Below, one piece after another: positions 56,161 through 64,000 of a stretch of 64,000 nt of DNA. The stretch lies in contig CAVQQI010000011.1 in NCBI GenBank assembly GCA_963714875.1, positions 434,001-498,000 of the forward strand. Reading direction: 5' to 3'. Each line of letters starts with the position of its first letter. Within the stretch, counting starts at the first letter, position 1. Source of the DNA: JBAOHV01 sp963714875 (GTDB taxonomy: Bacteria > Actinomycetota > Acidimicrobiia > Acidimicrobiales > Microtrichaceae). The notes beneath the pieces are model-generated. The model searched no databases, was not told the origin of the DNA, and saw nothing but the letters and a program-made list of their open reading frames with translations. The translations under genes were made by a program, and so were the position numbers.

Positions 56161-57365
56161 CCCCCGAGGGGGATCAGTGCGTTCTGCGGCAGGACCTCGA
56201 CCTGGAGCCCTTCGGGCATGGGCTCGGCGAAGTCCGGGTACTTGCGCTGGGCCGTCCGGCGGAACCTCGTGGTGCGGTGCTCGGGATCGGTGTCGAAGTT
56301 GGGGATGACCTTGGTGCCGAACAGCTCGATCATCTCCAGGACCTCCTCGTGCTCGAAGCCCTCGTTGGGGATGCCGAACACCAGCTGGTCACAGCCGACC
56401 TCCTGGTACTTGCTGATCTGCTCGTTCACCTCGTCGGGGTTGCCGCACAGCAGGTAGCCCTTCTCGATCAGGAAGTCCAGGGTCGCCTCGTCGGGGATCG
56501 CGTGAGGAGCGTCGGGCCAGATGACGGCGTGCTTCTGCTTCGGCATGGTCGAGTGGTACAGGTTGACCATGGTGTTGAGGTAGCCACGACCCGGCGACAT
56601 GGCGATCTCGCGGGCACGCTTCGAGTCGGCGACGCAGACCACGGCGTTGGTCATCATCACGTTGTCGTTCATGAACTGACCGATGGGCTCGGTGCAGTTC
56701 GCGATGCCCTCCTTGTAGGCGTCGATGCGGCCCTTCAGGTTGTAGATCGGTTCGAAGTTGAACGCGATCGCGCCGATGCCCAGTTCGCCGGCCTGTGTGA
56801 AGGTGCCCGGATTGCCGCAGCCGACCCACATGGGTGGGTGCCCGGTGCCGTAGGGCTTGGGCAGGATGTTGTGCGGGCTGGGCACCCGGAAGAACTCGCC
56901 CTCGAAGGAGTAGTCGCGCTGCTCGAACATGCGCAGGATCTCGGGGGCGACCTCGTTCCACATCTCCTTGGTCTCAGAGGTGTGCAGGTCGAAGGTCTGC
57001 ATCTCGTGCTCACCGGCGCCGCGGCCGGTTCCCCACTCGTAGCGGCCCTCGGTGACGTGGTCGAGCATCGCCACGCGCTCGGCGTTGCGGGTCGGCTGGT
57101 TCACCGGCGGCGACAGGTTCATGATCGCCGAGCCGAGATGGATGCGCTCGGTCTTCGCGGCGACGTAGGGGATGACGCACTCGGGCGCGGACATGTGGGA
57201 GTACTCGGTCAGCGCGTGATGCTCGCCGAACCACGCGTACTTCCAGTTGTAGGCGTCGGCGTGGACCGCGTACTGCATCTCTCGCTGGAGCATCTCGTGC
57301 TCGGAGGGCGGATGGTGCGCTGCCGGACCGGGCAGATAGCCGTTGAGGAACAGACCGAACTCCAT
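56157..57365 (-). CDS. LLM-class flavin-dependent oxidoreductase
   Basis: 402 residues, a TIM-barrel bacterial luciferase-like monooxygenase. N-terminal MEFGLFLNGYLPGP, WFGEHHALTEYSHMSAPE, the active-site stretch NLSPPVNQPTRNAERVAMLD, YEWGTGRGAGEHEMQTF, and PPMWVGCGNPGTFTQAGELG. FMN, supplied by a reductase, or F420 could be the cofactor. Members oxidise alkanes, ketones, terpenes or sulfonates; the substrate is unknown. ATG 57365 follows AGGTGG by five bases. The perfect 14-bp palindrome 57388-57401 lies 22 bases upstream, close to the likely promoter (TACATT just beyond it). Confidence 0.9.
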   Translation of the reverse strand: MEFGLFLNGYLPGPAAHHPPSEHEMLQREMQYAVHADAYNWKYAWFGEHHALTEYSHMSAPECVIPYVAAKTERIHLGSAIMNLSPPVNQPTRNAERVAMLDHVTEGRYEWGTGRGAGEHEMQTFDLHTSETKEMWNEVAPEILRMFEQRDYSFEGEFFRVPSPHNILPKPYGTGHPPMWVGCGNPGTFTQAGELGIGAIAFNFEPIYNLKGRIDAYKEGIANCTEPIGQFMNDNVMMTNAVVCVADSKRAREIAMSPGRGYLNTMVNLYHSTMPKQKHAVIWPDAPHAIPDEATLDFLIEKGYLLCGNPDEVNEQISKYQEVGCDQLVFGIPNEGFEHEEVLEMIELFGTKVIPNFDTDPEHRTTRFRRTAQRKYPDFAEPMPEGLQVEVLPQNALIPLGG

Positions 57366-57387
57366 GGGAACCACCTGGGTAGAGAAG

Positions 57388-57401
57388 TAGAACGCGTTCT
57401 A
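57388..57401. promoter_or_regulatory. KstR-like operator in front of the LLM-TetR operon
   Basis: TAGAACGCGTTCTA is a perfect palindrome and fits the published KstR consensus TnnAACnnGTTnnA. It lies 22 bases before the LLM gene start. On the minus strand TACATT directly precedes it and could be the -10 element, so a bound TetR dimer would cover the start of transcription. Confidence 0.65.
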
Positions 57402-57432
57402 ATGTACCCCATTAGACGACCCGCGTGAAGGG

Positions 57433-58158
57433 TCAGCCGAAGCGGACCGGGAGCGCGGCGACCTCCAGCACACGGCCGTCCTGTGCCGAATCCGTCCACA
57501 ACAGCACCGCCCCCGTTGCGGCGTCCGGCGTGTCGAACTCGACGCTGGTGTCGAACGGGGCCAGCTCTCCCATGGCGCCGCCGCCGGTGTAGAAGGTCCG
57601 GGCGAGTGGCGTCCCGGCGTCAGCTCCGATGACGGTCACCTGCACGGTGGCCTCGAACGAGGTGCTCTCGCCCGCGAGCTGCAACGGAGAGGTGACGGTG
57701 GCACCGGCCTCGGGCTGGTCCGGCACGATGTTGGCGGTGGCGGCGGCCAGCACGACCCAGGTGTCGTCGCCGGTGAGCTGACGGACCATGACCGTGGTGA
57801 CCGGACCGTCCGCCGAGGGACGGATCTCGACCTCGCCCGAACGAGAATCCCCCTGCTGGAACTCGCCGACCACCGGGTCGGTGAACCCGACGAGCTCGGT
57901 GGCGAACCCGGTCGCCGCCTGCACCGGATCGTCGTAGGTGAGCGAACTCCCGGCGAGGGGCCACACCGACAGCTGCTCCGATGGCGCCTCGGAGGTCGAG
58001 GATCCCTCACCGGACGTGGCGGTGGTCGTGGTGGTCGTGGTCGATGCATCCGACGTGGTCGTGGATCCGTCCGCCGAGTCGCCGTCGTCACCGCACGCGA
58101 CGGGAAGTGCGATCAACAACAGGACCAGGGCGGATTGCAGGATTCGGCGCGGTTCCAT
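57433..58158 (-). CDS. Secreted lipoprotein with Gmad2-like (immunoglobulin-like) domain
   Basis: 241 residues. Lipoprotein signal with lipobox LPVAC (Cys22), a Thr/Ser linker (STTTSDASTTTTTTTATS), and a soluble part with two beta-rich stretches. The second, starting at DQPEAGATVTSPLQLAGEST, has the pattern of the Gmad2 domain found on spore-germination and cell-wall lipoproteins. The Thr-rich linker may be glycosylated. Function is unknown; an envelope-binding role is likely. AAGGAG lies five bases before ATG 58158. It reads away from the LLM promoter region, ending 32 bases from the operator. Confidence 0.78.
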   Translation of the reverse strand: MEPRRILQSALVLLLIALPVACGDDGDSADGSTTTSDASTTTTTTTATSGEGSSTSEAPSEQLSVWPLAGSSLTYDDPVQAATGFATELVGFTDPVVGEFQQGDSRSGEVEIRPSADGPVTTVMVRQLTGDDTWVVLAAATANIVPDQPEAGATVTSPLQLAGESTSFEATVQVTVIGADAGTPLARTFYTGGGAMGELAPFDTSVEFDTPDAATGAVLLWTDSAQDGRVLEVAALPVRFG

Positions 58159-58203
58159 GGGGTCTCCTTCAGGGTGGCGGGGTGACGCGGGGAATCGGTC
58201 GGC

Positions 58204-59244
58204 TCAGGACGGCACGACGACAGCCCGGCCCGAGATCTTCCCCTCTGCCAACAGACGGTAGGCCTCGGGCGCATCGGACAGGTCGAATCGGGTCACATCC
58301 GGTGTGATCGCACCGGACTCGGCGAGCGCCAGGACCTCGACCAGTTCCGGCAGCGAGCCCCAGTAGGTCGTGGCGACCGAGACCTCGTAGCCGATGGTGA
58401 AGAAGCTGACCGGCAACGTCCCGCCCGCGATCCCGACGATGGTCAGGTGCCCGAGGGGCCGGGTGACCGCTGCGCCGAGCGCCAGGGTGTCATCGGCGCC
58501 GACCACGTCGATGGTGACGTCGGCCCCCCTGCCCCGGGTCAGATCCATGACCTGGCTGGCCGCATCCTCGCCCGCGGCGATGGTGGCGTGCGCTCCCACG
58601 CGTGACGCCAGGGCGCGAGCTGCGTCGCTGCGGTCGACCACCACGATGCGGGCCGGCGACGTGGCCGCCAGGATCTGGACCGCCATGTGGCCCAGGCCGC
58701 CCGCGCCGATCACCACGACCGTGCTGCCGGGCAGCAGCAGGTCGCGGGAGCGGGCAATGGCGTGATACGGCGTCAGGCCCGCATCGGTCAACGGGGCGGC
58801 GAGGACCGGGTCCAGGTCGCCCAGCGGCACCAACCATCGGCTGTCGGGCACCAGCATGTAGGGCGCCATGCCGCCGTCGGCTCCCAGGCCGCCTCCGGCG
58901 AGCGCGAGCTCGGCCTGGCGCTCGCAGTAGTTCTCCTTCCCGGACAGGCAACGGTGACACCTGCCGCAGCCCCACGGGCCGTAGACGGCGACGGGCTCCC
59001 CCGGCTCCAGACCCGACACACCCGGCCCGACCGACTCGACCCAGCCGGCGTTCTCGTGCCCGATGGTGAACGGCGGATCGAACGGCATGACCCCGGCAGG
59101 GAAGTCGTGCATCAGGTGCAGGTCGGAGTGGCAGGCTCCCGCAGCAGCGATCCGCACCAGCACCTGACCCGGCCCGGGGTCCGGTTGGTCCACCTCCCGG
59201 AGTTCCGCGTCGTGTTGCCAGTCGGTGAGCTGCAGTGCCTTCAT
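58204..59244 (-). CDS. Zinc-dependent alcohol dehydrogenase
   Basis: 346-residue medium-chain dehydrogenase. Catalytic zinc ligands Cys and His in GACHSDLHL and IGHENAG, structural zinc cysteines in CGRCHRCLSGKENYC, and NAD(P)-binding VIGAGGLGHMAVQ. Oxidises primary or secondary alcohols, or works in reverse on aldehydes. ATG 59244 (MKALQLTDWQHD) matches the family N-terminus; the open frame continues 32 codons upstream. It is the middle of a minus-strand row with the WS/DGAT gene 52 bases upstream. A role in making fatty alcohol for wax esters is possible but not shown. Confidence 0.92.
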   Translation of the reverse strand: MKALQLTDWQHDAELREVDQPDPGPGQVLVRIAAAGACHSDLHLMHDFPAGVMPFDPPFTIGHENAGWVESVGPGVSGLEPGEPVAVYGPWGCGRCHRCLSGKENYCERQAELALAGGGLGADGGMAPYMLVPDSRWLVPLGDLDPVLAAPLTDAGLTPYHAIARSRDLLLPGSTVVVIGAGGLGHMAVQILAATSPARIVVVDRSDAARALASRVGAHATIAAGEDAASQVMDLTRGRGADVTIDVVGADDTLALGAAVTRPLGHLTIVGIAGGTLPVSFFTIGYEVSVATTYWGSLPELVEVLALAESGAITPDVTRFDLSDAPEAYRLLAEGKISGRAVVVPS

Positions 59245-59296
59245 GGGTCCGATGCAACCACGCCCCGGCCTCTCTGCGAAGGGCCGTTGGTCAACA

Positions 59297-60697
59297 TCAC
59301 GAACCTGACCGGTCGGCCCGCTCCAACAGCTCGCTGACACCGGCCTCGATGCCGCGTGCGATGACGTCGACGTCGGGAACGGAGTCGTAGTCGCCCGTGA
59401 CCCCGAAGAACAGCCGGCCGTCGTAGGACATGATGGCGGTACCGACCCGCAGACCGGGCCCGATCGGCACGAACGGTCGGTACTCCGTCATGCGACGTCC
59501 GAGGCAGTAGAGGGGGATCTGCGGGCCGGGCACGTTGGTCGTGACCGTGTTCATCGAGTGCTGAGGGTGGCCCTCGACCAGGCGCATGATCGCCCGGGTC
59601 GCGGAACCGACGAGCATGGGCGGGAACAGGTTGGCAGCCGTGGTGAGCACATCACCGGCCTCGGGCATGTGCGAGGCCTTCAGCTCGTCCATCTGCTCGT
59701 GCACCGCGACAAGTCGCTGCACCGGGTCATCGATGCCGACGGGCAGGTCATAGAGGATGGCGGAGACCCGGTTGTCCGGGACTCCCTTCGCGTCCGCGCC
59801 CCGCACCGAGACCGGCACCAGGGTGCAGATGGTCGTCGCCGCGGGGTCCTCGCCCCGGGCGACCAGCAGGTCGCGGTAGCCGCTGGTGACCGCGGCGAGC
59901 ACCACGTCGTTCAGGGTGCCGCCCAGCGCCGTGCGGATCCGCTTGACGTCGGGGATCGTCGCGGACGAATACGCCCAGGACCGGTGCGGACCGATGGTCC
60001 CCTCGAGGGCGTTGTCCGAGGTGGCGGTCAACTCGCGGGCGAAGCGCAGCAGTCCCGCACCGGTCGAGGCGACCGCCCGTGCCGTGCCCAACGGATCGGC
60101 GACCATCTTCGGCACCGCTCCCACCTGTGCCACGACGTCGCCGGCCAGACCTGCCCACGCGTCGACCACCATCGCCGCACCGGAGGGCTCGGGCGAGGGA
60201 GACCACGGCTCGGGGGCCGCCACCGCTGCGTCGGGGTCGAGGTCCAGCAGCGCCTCGAGCAGCCCGACACCCGCGATGCCGTCCACCATGCAGTGGTGCA
60301 CCTTGCACACCAGCGCCCAGCGGCCCGCCGGCAGCCCGTGGACCACCCAGACCTCCCACAGTGGACGCTCCCGGTCCAGCTGCGTGCTCATCAGCCGGCC
60401 CATCAGGCGACACACCGCAGCGTCGTCGGCCGGGTCGGGCAGCGCCGTGGCCCGGACGTGGTAGTCGAGGTGGAAGTGCGGGTCGTCGACCCACACCGGC
60501 CGTCCGACCTCGAACGGAACCGAGCGGACCCGCTGGCGATAGCGAGGGATGGCGTGCAGCTTCGACGCGAGCAGCGCCCGGACGTCGGCCTCGTCGGGCG
60601 GATCGCCCTCGAACACCGACATGCCGGCGATGTGCATGTGGGTCACACCGTCCTCGAGGTGCAGGAACTCCGCGTCGAGCGCGCTCAGGCGGTCCAT
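59297..60697 (-). CDS. Wax ester synthase/diacylglycerol acyltransferase (WS/DGAT)
   Basis: 466 residues. The condensing motif HHCMVDG lies at 134-140 (HHxxxDG), with N-terminal MDRLSALDAEFLHLEDG and the C-terminal NVPGPQIPLYCLG typical of the family. It joins acyl-CoA to diacylglycerol or a fatty alcohol, forming storage lipid droplets on the inner membrane. Many actinobacteria have several copies. ATG 60697; no strong ribosome binding site. The alcohol dehydrogenase gene follows after 52 bases. Confidence 0.93.
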   Translation of the reverse strand: MDRLSALDAEFLHLEDGVTHMHIAGMSVFEGDPPDEADVRALLASKLHAIPRYRQRVRSVPFEVGRPVWVDDPHFHLDYHVRATALPDPADDAAVCRLMGRLMSTQLDRERPLWEVWVVHGLPAGRWALVCKVHHCMVDGIAGVGLLEALLDLDPDAAVAAPEPWSPSPEPSGAAMVVDAWAGLAGDVVAQVGAVPKMVADPLGTARAVASTGAGLLRFARELTATSDNALEGTIGPHRSWAYSSATIPDVKRIRTALGGTLNDVVLAAVTSGYRDLLVARGEDPAATTICTLVPVSVRGADAKGVPDNRVSAILYDLPVGIDDPVQRLVAVHEQMDELKASHMPEAGDVLTTAANLFPPMLVGSATRAIMRLVEGHPQHSMNTVTTNVPGPQIPLYCLGRRMTEYRPFVPIGPGLRVGTAIMSYDGRLFFGVTGDYDSVPDVDVIARGIEAGVSELLERADRSGS

Positions 60698-60826
60698 CAG
60701 CTGCCGGACGCTCCGGTCATCGGCCCCGCTCCGAACTGAACCTCCGGATTCGCCATCTGCTGCCCCCTGTGATCTCGCGGTCTCCCGACCGTACGCGCAC
60801 CGGCGCGGCGATGTCAGGGGCCTGTG

Positions 60827-63091
60827 TCACATCGACAGCAGCGACACCGTTCCCGTGTCCAGCAGTCCGTGCAGCGTCGCACCGTCGACCGCCGGCGAGA
60901 ACAGGAATCCCTGGACGTCGGTGCACCCCAGCTCGGCGAGCGCTGCCACCTGCTCCTCGGTCTCGACACCCTCGGCGATGACACGATGCCCGAGCGCATC
61001 GGCGAGCTGCACGATCGCCGCCACGATCGCATCGTCCAACGGATCCACGCCGAGACCGGTGACGAAGCACCGGTCGACCTTGATCGCATCGACGGGGTAG
61101 CGCTTGAGGTAGGACAGCGAGGAGTAGCCGGTGCCGAAGTCGTCGACCATGAACCTGACGCCCAACTCGCGCAGCTCCGAGAGCACCTCCAGGGCCATCG
61201 AGTCGTCATCCATGACCACGCGCTCGGTGATCTCGAGCCAGAGCTGCTCAGGTCGCATGCCGCTGAGCGCCAGCGCTTCGCGGACCGCCGCCACGATCGT
61301 GCGATCTGCGAAGTGACGGGCGGACAGGTTCACCGACACCGAGACGTCACGGAGCCCGGCGCTCCACGCGGCCGCCTGACGGCAGGAGTCGAACAGCACC
61401 ATGCGGTCCAGTTGCACGATCTGGCCGGTCGCCTCGGCGATGTCGATGAAGCTGTCGGGCAGCAGCAGCCCACGCTCCGGATGCTGCCAACGTGCCAACG
61501 CCTCGACGCCCACGATCGACCGGCTCCGGGTGTCGACCACCGGCTGGAAGTACGCCTGGATCTGACCGTGACGCAGCGCCGCTGTCAGCTGTCGCTCGAG
61601 GTCACTGCGACGTTGGAGGTCGCTGCGCATCGTGCGGTCGAAACGCACCACCGAGGAACGACCGGCGTCCTTCGCCCGGTACATGGCCACGTCGGCGTCG
61701 GACACCAGCTCCTCGGCGGGGCACCACCGATGTGAGACCGCGACACCGACGCTGGCCGACACCTCGACCACGCGGCCCTGCACCTCCAGGGGCACCTCGA
61801 CCTGCTCGGCCAGCCGCCGGCCCAGCTCGGCTGCCGCGACCCCGTCCACACCCGGCGCCACCACCACGAACTCGTCGCCCGCCAGACGAGCCACGGTGTC
61901 GTCGGAGCGGACCACCGATCGCAGCCGATCCGCCACCTGGCACAGCACCACATCACCGAAGGCGTGACCGAACACGTCGTTCAACGGCTTGAAGCGATCG
62001 AGGTCGACGAACAGCACCGAGACCGGCCAGTCCTCGGACGCCTCGCCCAACGCCGTGCCGAGCATCTCGAGCACCGCCGGGCGGTTCGGCAGGCCGGTCA
62101 GCGCATCGTGGCCCGCGCGATAGGTGGCGCCGTCGAGCGATTGTTGCAGTTGGTGCACCGCGGTCGCGTCGTTCACCGCCAGAGAGGCATGCTCGGCAAG
62201 ACCCAGCAGCACCTCCTGATCGGTCTCGGTGAACCGGCGATCAGCTGCTGCCGACGCGACGTTGAGCACCCCGACCGGCTCGCCGTTGCGGTGCACCGGC
62301 GCCGCCATGGCGATCCGCAGCCCGTAGAGCTGGTTGCGCCCCACTCGGGTGGGCTCCGCCGCGTAGTCATCGGTGACGACCAGGCTGTCGGTCGAGTAGG
62401 CCCGTCCTGCGAAGCCCGCCGTCATGGGCAACCGTGAGTACTGCTCCACCATCGACTCGGAGTATCCGACGAGCGCCGCCCGCGGAGGCTCCTCGGGATC
62501 CAACCCGCCCACGCGCAGCCCGACGACCTCCACACCGAGGACCTCGGCCGCACCGTGGGCGATCGAGTCCAGGACCTCCTGCAGGGGCGCCCGGTGTGAG
62601 ATGGACTGCTGGATGCGGAACATCCGGTCGCTCAGCACCTGTCGTTCCACGACCTCGGCCGCCAGGCGTTGCGACGAGGCCAGGGAGGACGCCGCGGTGA
62701 GCGCCAGGCCCAGCGCGCGTCCCATCGAACGCAGCAGCGTCTGTTCCTCCCGATCGAACCCCGACGTCCTGCGCAGCACCAGCAGGTGACCGTCGTGCGC
62801 TCCCACGGGCGCACCCAGGGCCTGCAGCGCGCCGATCCCCGGGAGCTCGATCTGCTCCTGACGCCGCCCTGACCACGGCTGCAGCAACTGCGCTGTCAGC
62901 TCGGGTGGCAACCGGTCCACGTCTGCACCCAGCACCCGGACGATCGCGCCGTCGAGCACGAGCACGACGACCTCGGCGTCGAGCGAGTCCGCGATCCTGT
63001 CGATGGCCACACGCTCGGTCTCGGCGCGCTCGGGCGCCTCGAAGACCTCGAGGAACTCCGCGAGCTGCACTGTCGACCACGCGACGGACAC
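60827..63091 (-). CDS. GAF-GGDEF-EAL protein (c-di-GMP turnover)
   Basis: 754 residues, soluble. One or two GAF-like sensor regions precede the catalytic parts: about 25-130 (weak), and 165-320 (LQEVLDSIAHGAAEVLGVEV ... PVGVLNVASAA). The GGDEF domain (about 335-495) has GHDALTGLPNR and the active-site loop AGDEF near residue 402. The EAL domain (about 505-745) has VEALARW near 527, LWLEITERVV, DDFGTGYSSL and IAEGVE, so it keeps the residues for phosphodiesterase action. Both activities are possible. GTG 63091 starts three bases after the FIST gene stop, so they are one unit. Confidence 0.93.
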   Translation of the reverse strand: MSVAWSTVQLAEFLEVFEAPERAETERVAIDRIADSLDAEVVVLVLDGAIVRVLGADVDRLPPELTAQLLQPWSGRRQEQIELPGIGALQALGAPVGAHDGHLLVLRRTSGFDREEQTLLRSMGRALGLALTAASSLASSQRLAAEVVERQVLSDRMFRIQQSISHRAPLQEVLDSIAHGAAEVLGVEVVGLRVGGLDPEEPPRAALVGYSESMVEQYSRLPMTAGFAGRAYSTDSLVVTDDYAAEPTRVGRNQLYGLRIAMAAPVHRNGEPVGVLNVASAAADRRFTETDQEVLLGLAEHASLAVNDATAVHQLQQSLDGATYRAGHDALTGLPNRPAVLEMLGTALGEASEDWPVSVLFVDLDRFKPLNDVFGHAFGDVVLCQVADRLRSVVRSDDTVARLAGDEFVVVAPGVDGVAAAELGRRLAEQVEVPLEVQGRVVEVSASVGVAVSHRWCPAEELVSDADVAMYRAKDAGRSSVVRFDRTMRSDLQRRSDLERQLTAALRHGQIQAYFQPVVDTRSRSIVGVEALARWQHPERGLLLPDSFIDIAEATGQIVQLDRMVLFDSCRQAAAWSAGLRDVSVSVNLSARHFADRTIVAAVREALALSGMRPEQLWLEITERVVMDDDSMALEVLSELRELGVRFMVDDFGTGYSSLSYLKRYPVDAIKVDRCFVTGLGVDPLDDAIVAAIVQLADALGHRVIAEGVETEEQVAALAELGCTDVQGFLFSPAVDGATLHGLLDTGTVSLLSM

Positions 63092-63094
63092 CCG

Positions 63095-64000
63095 TCAGCC
63101 GATCGCCAGGACCACGAGTGTCTGGTTGTGGAATCCGCCCGAGCCGCTGACCCGAGCGATCTCGCCGTAGGTGTAGAACCCCGCCACCGGTGCTCCGGCT
63201 GCCATGGCGGCGATACGTTCGACCTCTTCGGACACGCCCCCGCCGAGCACGCCCTTGCGGGCGATGCAGTCGAAGACCATGACCGCAGCGGGCGCCGCGC
63301 CGCCGAGCGGCTCGATGGCGTCGCCCATCGCCTCCTCGACCGCATCGAGCACCGACTGCTGGTCGCCGCGCATGATCGAGCACTGCCCGCCCTGGGGCAC
63401 CTCGGCGAAGCAGGAGATCGTCCGCTGCTCGAAGTCCGCGGTGGCCACGAACCGGATTTCCTCCCGCCCTCGCCGCACCAGGCCGATCGGACGGGTCGCG
63501 GCGTGCGCGGTGAAGGCCTCGGGGTCGACCCGCACCTCGGGCGGGGCGTCCAGCCGGTCGAGGTAGACGTCGAGTGCGGGCTCGTCGTCGAGGGTCCGCA
63601 CGACCACACCCTGAGCAGAGGTGACCGTCATCTGCTCGCCCACCGGTGTCCAACCATGGCGCACCCCGATGCCCATCGGACCGTCGCACTCCAGCGCAGC
63701 TCCGAGCACGGCTCCGGTGTGCACCGTCGACCCGAAGAACTGGTGCGTCGTGTCCATCCGGAGGTCGTCGCCCGCACAGCCGCCGACGAGGGGCACCGCA
63801 GCGCCGACCTGTTCGTACGCGCCGCGGACCACCTCCTGCTGATCGCCCGACAAGCCGTCGGACAACAGCAGCAGCACGCGGTGCGAGGCCCGGTCGACCC
63901 GGTCGCTGCCGGGGAGCGCATCCACGCAGCGCGCTGCCTGGGCACCTGCTCGACGCAGATCACCGCCGTCGGTGGATCCCATGCCCACAGCGACCGACAG
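63095..64000 (-). CDS. FIST-domain sensory protein (5' end outside the window)
   Basis: The minus frame stays open past the window edge (LSVAVGMGSTDGGDL at the border), so the visible 301 codons are the C-terminal part. FIST_N features: ADDRILLL-like VLLLLSDGLSGDQQEVVRGA, PLVGGCAGDDLRM, TGAVLGAALECDGPMGIGV; FIST_C features: PAAVMVFDCIARKGVLG and AGFYTYGEIA. FIST domains bind small ligands, probably amino acids, and pass the signal to partner proteins. The partner here is the c-di-GMP enzyme encoded three bases downstream. Members with a Cys in this position (FDCIAR) are common. Confidence 0.9.
   Translation of the reverse strand: MSVAVGMGSTDGGDLRRAGAQAARCVDALPGSDRVDRASHRVLLLLSDGLSGDQQEVVRGAYEQVGAAVPLVGGCAGDDLRMDTTHQFFGSTVHTGAVLGAALECDGPMGIGVRHGWTPVGEQMTVTSAQGVVVRTLDDEPALDVYLDRLDAPPEVRVDPEAFTAHAATRPIGLVRRGREEIRFVATADFEQRTISCFAEVPQGGQCSIMRGDQQSVLDAVEEAMGDAIEPLGGAAPAAVMVFDCIARKGVLGGGVSEEVERIAAMAAGAPVAGFYTYGEIARVSGSGGFHNQTLVVLAIG

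Overview
The window is GC-rich, densely coding bacterial chromosome. The gene content points to a high-GC actinobacterium, most likely near Acidimicrobiia. It carries two MmpL-type RND exporters, a wax ester synthase/diacylglycerol acyltransferase, several crotonases, a P450-ferredoxin pair, DUF2236 (MpaB-like) and LLM flavin oxidoreductases, and many TetR regulators. GTG starts and 4-base ATGA/GTGA stop-start overlaps are frequent. The class assignment is inference from gene content. No rRNA, tRNA, insertion sequence, phage gene or CRISPR array was seen.

Layout: 1-3.2 kb holds the 3' end of a DinG-like helicase, a Baeyer-Villiger monooxygenase and a thioredoxin. 3.2-3.85 kb has no convincing gene. 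3.85-10.4 kb: MmpL exporter (-), then a secernin-type (C69) hydrolase reading into a flavin amine oxidase, then fumarase. 10.4-15.3 kb: small cytosolic and membrane proteins, a cold-shock protein, and an SNF2 helicase with a coupled 102-residue protein. 15.3-19.3 kb: VOC protein, alpha/beta hydrolase, predicted metal-dependent hydrolase, cytochrome P450 with its ferredoxin. 19.4-29.5 kb: ABC-2 exporter, fatty-acid genes (crotonase, 2,4-dienoyl-CoA reductase-like SDR, ECI2-like isomerase), a second MmpL with a divergent TetR, and an MpaB-TetR-GNAT operon. 29.7-36.8 kb: photolyase, acetoacetate decarboxylase-like protein, a four-gene quaternary-amine ABC importer, an S4 protein and the GTPase EngB. 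37-49.3 kb: acyl-CoA dehydrogenase, a second (HAPMO-like) monooxygenase operon, PPK2, a DisA_N protein, LigD (PE-POL), a DEAD-box RNA helicase, an RlmG-like methyltransferase and an HI0933-like flavoprotein. 49.4-64 kb: cation/proton antiporter, redoxin, a five-gene minus-strand block (LLM oxidoreductase, TetR, crotonase-like protein, thiolase, carotenoid oxygenase) behind a KstR-like operator, a lipoprotein, a zinc alcohol dehydrogenase, WS/DGAT, and a FIST plus GAF-GGDEF-EAL signalling pair running off the end.

Taken together the genes describe an aerobic heterotroph that activates and degrades hydrophobic compounds (P450, two BVMOs, LLM enzyme, acyl-CoA dehydrogenase, crotonases, thiolase), stores lipid (WS/DGAT) and polyphosphate or spends it (PPK2), imports compatible solutes, and exports lipids or drugs through MmpL proteins under TetR control.

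An important caveat: 12 loci each need a one-base correction (one needs two; 13 sites in all), nearly all at short homopolymers, to restore a single full-length reading frame. This looks like sequence error rather than gene decay. Coordinates for those genes span the restored gene unless stated otherwise.
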